A stretch of 64,000 nucleotides of DNA, from contig NZ_QNRE01000002.1 of the NCBI RefSeq assembly GCF_003315035.1, forward strand, positions 620,001-684,000, read 5' to 3'. Position 1 is the stretch's first letter. Each line of letters opens with the position of its first letter. The position numbers and the translations under genes are program-made. The stretch is from Nocardia puris. GTDB taxonomy: Bacteria; Actinomycetota; Actinomycetes; Mycobacteriales; Mycobacteriaceae. The notes beneath the pieces are model-generated. The model was not told the DNA's origin. It worked only from the letters and a program-made list of their open reading frames with translations, and made no database searches. Below, piece after piece: positions 62,564-64,000 of the stretch.

Positions 62564-64000
62564 GCCTCGAAGATCGTGACGCCGTCGCGCACGGTGCGCA
62601 GGCAGCGCGGCAGCGCGGAATCCGGTGCCAGCGAAGGCAATCCCGGCACCCGTGAGCGCGGATCGGTGGACCAGCGCTGCACCGAATCCGACGCCGCGGC
62701 CACCACCAGCTCACCGGCGTCCCACACCGCGTAGGACGCGGGCGCGCCCGGCACCAGAGTGCCCGCGACGCCGTCGCGCACGCCGCCCGCGCGCCACGCG
62801 CCCCGGGTGGCGGCGGCGAACGCGGCACGCGGCGAGATGCCGTGGCCCGGCGTCCGGTGCTCGGTGGCGGCGCGGATCGCGGCCCACGGGTCGAGGGCGG
62901 TGACCGGCGCGTCGGAGCCGATGGCCAGCGACACACCCGCCGCCGCCATGGCCGCGAACGGATTGAGCGCCGCGGCGCGCTCGGCGCCGAGCCGACTCGC
63001 GTACATGCCGTCGGGGCCGCCCCACGCGGCGTCGAAAACCGGTTGCACACTGGCGATCACGCCGAGCGCGGCCAGTTCGGCGATCTGCCCGGCGTCGAGC
63101 ATCTCGGCGTGTTCGACCCGGTGCCCGAGCGCCGCGACGGCGGGCGCGCCGAGCGCGTCGGCGGCGCGGCGCAGGCCGGTGGTGACCGCGTCCAGAGCGG
63201 CGTCGCCGATGGCATGGAAGCCGGACTGGATGCCCGCCTCGGTGCAGGCGCGCACGTGCTCGGCGATCGCGGCGGCGTCCAGGAAAGAGGTTCCGGTCCC
63301 GGGCGTGTCGGCGTAGGGCCGGCGCAGCCAGGCGGTGTGCGACCCGAACGATCCGTCGACGAACAGGTCGCCGCCGAGGCCGTGCACGCCGAGGTCGGTG
63401 AGCAGCGCCTTCGCCTCTTCGGCGGTGCGCACCGCCTCGCCCCAGTAGGCGCGCACGCGCACGCCGTGTTCGAAGGCGAGCAGCTCGCGCACGTCGTCGC
63501 GCCCGGCGATGTCGGGGCCGGAGCATTCGTGCACGGCGACCACGCCGTGCGCGGCGGCGTGGTCCAGCGCGGCGCGGCGGGCGTCGTCACGGCGGGCGCG
63601 GTCGAGCGCGCCGAGCGCGGCCCGGCGCACCAGATGGTGGGCCTGCTCGCGCAGCGGCTCGCCCGCGCGATAGCCCGCGGCGGCGGTGACGCCGGGAACG
63701 GAGTCCAGCAGCGCGGTCGAGGCCACGGCCGAATGCGCGTCGATCCGTGCCAGGTATACCCGCCTGCCGGGACCCGCGGCCGCGTCGATCTCCTCGGGGG
63801 TCGGCGGGCGGCCTTCCGGCCAGCGGGTCTCCTCCCAGCCGTCGCCGAGGATCACGCCGTCGGGGTGCGCCGACGCGTGGGCGCGCACCGCGTCCAGCAG
63901 TTCGGCGACCGAGCGGGTGGCCGAGAGGTCGAGGCCGGTGAGCTGCAATCCGAGCGCCGTGACGTGCACGTGCGGTTCCACGAACGCCGGCGCGACGAAC
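62560..64000 (-). CDS. YtcJ-like amidohydrolase (5' end outside window)
   Basis: A metal-dependent amidohydrolase of the YtcJ/N-substituted formamide deformylase group; the start lies beyond base 64000, as the frame is open to the edge (FVAPAFVEPHVHV). Metal ligands: HxH in EPHVHV, His in GFHAIGDAALD, His in HRVEHAEML, and Asp in AIGSDAPVTALDPWAAI. Family members hydrolyse amide or imide bonds; the substrate is unknown. It is translationally coupled to lnt by a 4-bp overlap. Confidence 0.88.
   Translation of the reverse strand, partial: FVAPAFVEPHVHVTALGLQLTGLDLSATRSVAELLDAVRAHASAHPDGVILGDGWEETRWPEGRPPTPEEIDAAAGPGRRVYLARIDAHSAVASTALLDSVPGVTAAAGYRAGEPLREQAHHLVRRAALGALDRARRDDARRAALDHAAAHGVVAVHECSGPDIAGRDDVRELLAFEHGVRVRAYWGEAVRTAEEAKALLTDLGVHGLGGDLFVDGSFGSHTAWLRRPYADTPGTGTSFLDAAAIAEHVRACTEAGIQSGFHAIGDAALDAVTTGLRRAADALGAPAVAALGHRVEHAEMLDAGQIAELAALGVIASVQPVFDAAWGGPDGMYASRLGAERAAALNPFAAMAAAGVSLAIGSDAPVTALDPWAAIRAATEHRTPGHGISPRAAFAAATRGAWRAGGVRDGVAGTLVPGAPASYAVWDAGELVVAAASDSVQRWSTDPRSRVPGLPSLAPDSALPRCLRTVRDGVTIFEA

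Overview
The window is high-GC actinobacterial chromosome (third codon positions almost always G or C, many GTG starts, 4-bp ATGA/GTGA gene overlaps). Gene content points to a mycolate-containing Corynebacteriales organism, most likely Nocardia or a close relative: RbpA, a cutinase, a KshB-like reductase, and a block ordered like M. tuberculosis Rv0449c-Rv0444c (FAD amine oxidase, DUF1365, UfaA1, DUF1295, SigK, RskA). Species cannot be set from sequence reading alone. No rRNA, tRNA, CRISPR array, insertion sequence, phage gene or replication origin was seen.

1-13 kb: end of an FAD oxidoreductase gene, a secreted S1 protease, an SGNH hydrolase, a copper/heme export group (membrane protein, PCu(A)C lipoprotein, Tat-exported Dyp peroxidase), small membrane and secreted proteins, a glyoxalase-fold protein, a cutinase, and two large regulators (LuxR-ATPase and PucR-type) transcribed divergently. 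12.1-20.4 kb: the SigK lipid locus. It is unusual in having a second SigK-like sigma factor with a truncated, apparently soluble anti-sigma factor divergent from the main operon, and an extra cyclopropane-synthase-family gene inside the operon.

20.7-31.3 kb: an unrecognised protein, an internally deleted zinc alcohol dehydrogenase, a lipoprotein and an RDD protein, then a five-gene oxidative operon (ferredoxin reductase, SDR, flavin monooxygenase, two AurF-like diiron proteins) with a likely TetR operator at its head. One diiron protein keeps all metal ligands; the second has lost four of seven. 31.3-44.9 kb is mixed housekeeping and accessory DNA: GH3 glycosidase plus MFS transporter, an HdeD-family protein preceded by tandem DosR-like boxes, a GT9 glycosyltransferase, ArsR, an M23 peptidase with an MtrA-like site and strong terminator, DapA-like aldolase, cold-shock protein, HspR-like MerR regulator and RbpA.

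45.0-60.5 kb: a natural-product operon made of one 4538-residue, four-module non-ribosomal peptide synthetase (C-A-T x4 plus TE) followed by a DrrA/DrrB-type ABC exporter and a terminator. The first module looks like EntF: its condensation domain is of the aryl-accepting siderophore kind and its adenylation code is the canonical serine code. The other three adenylation domains have unassigned, closely related codes. The window closes with apolipoprotein N-acyltransferase and a YtcJ-like amidohydrolase that runs off the right end.
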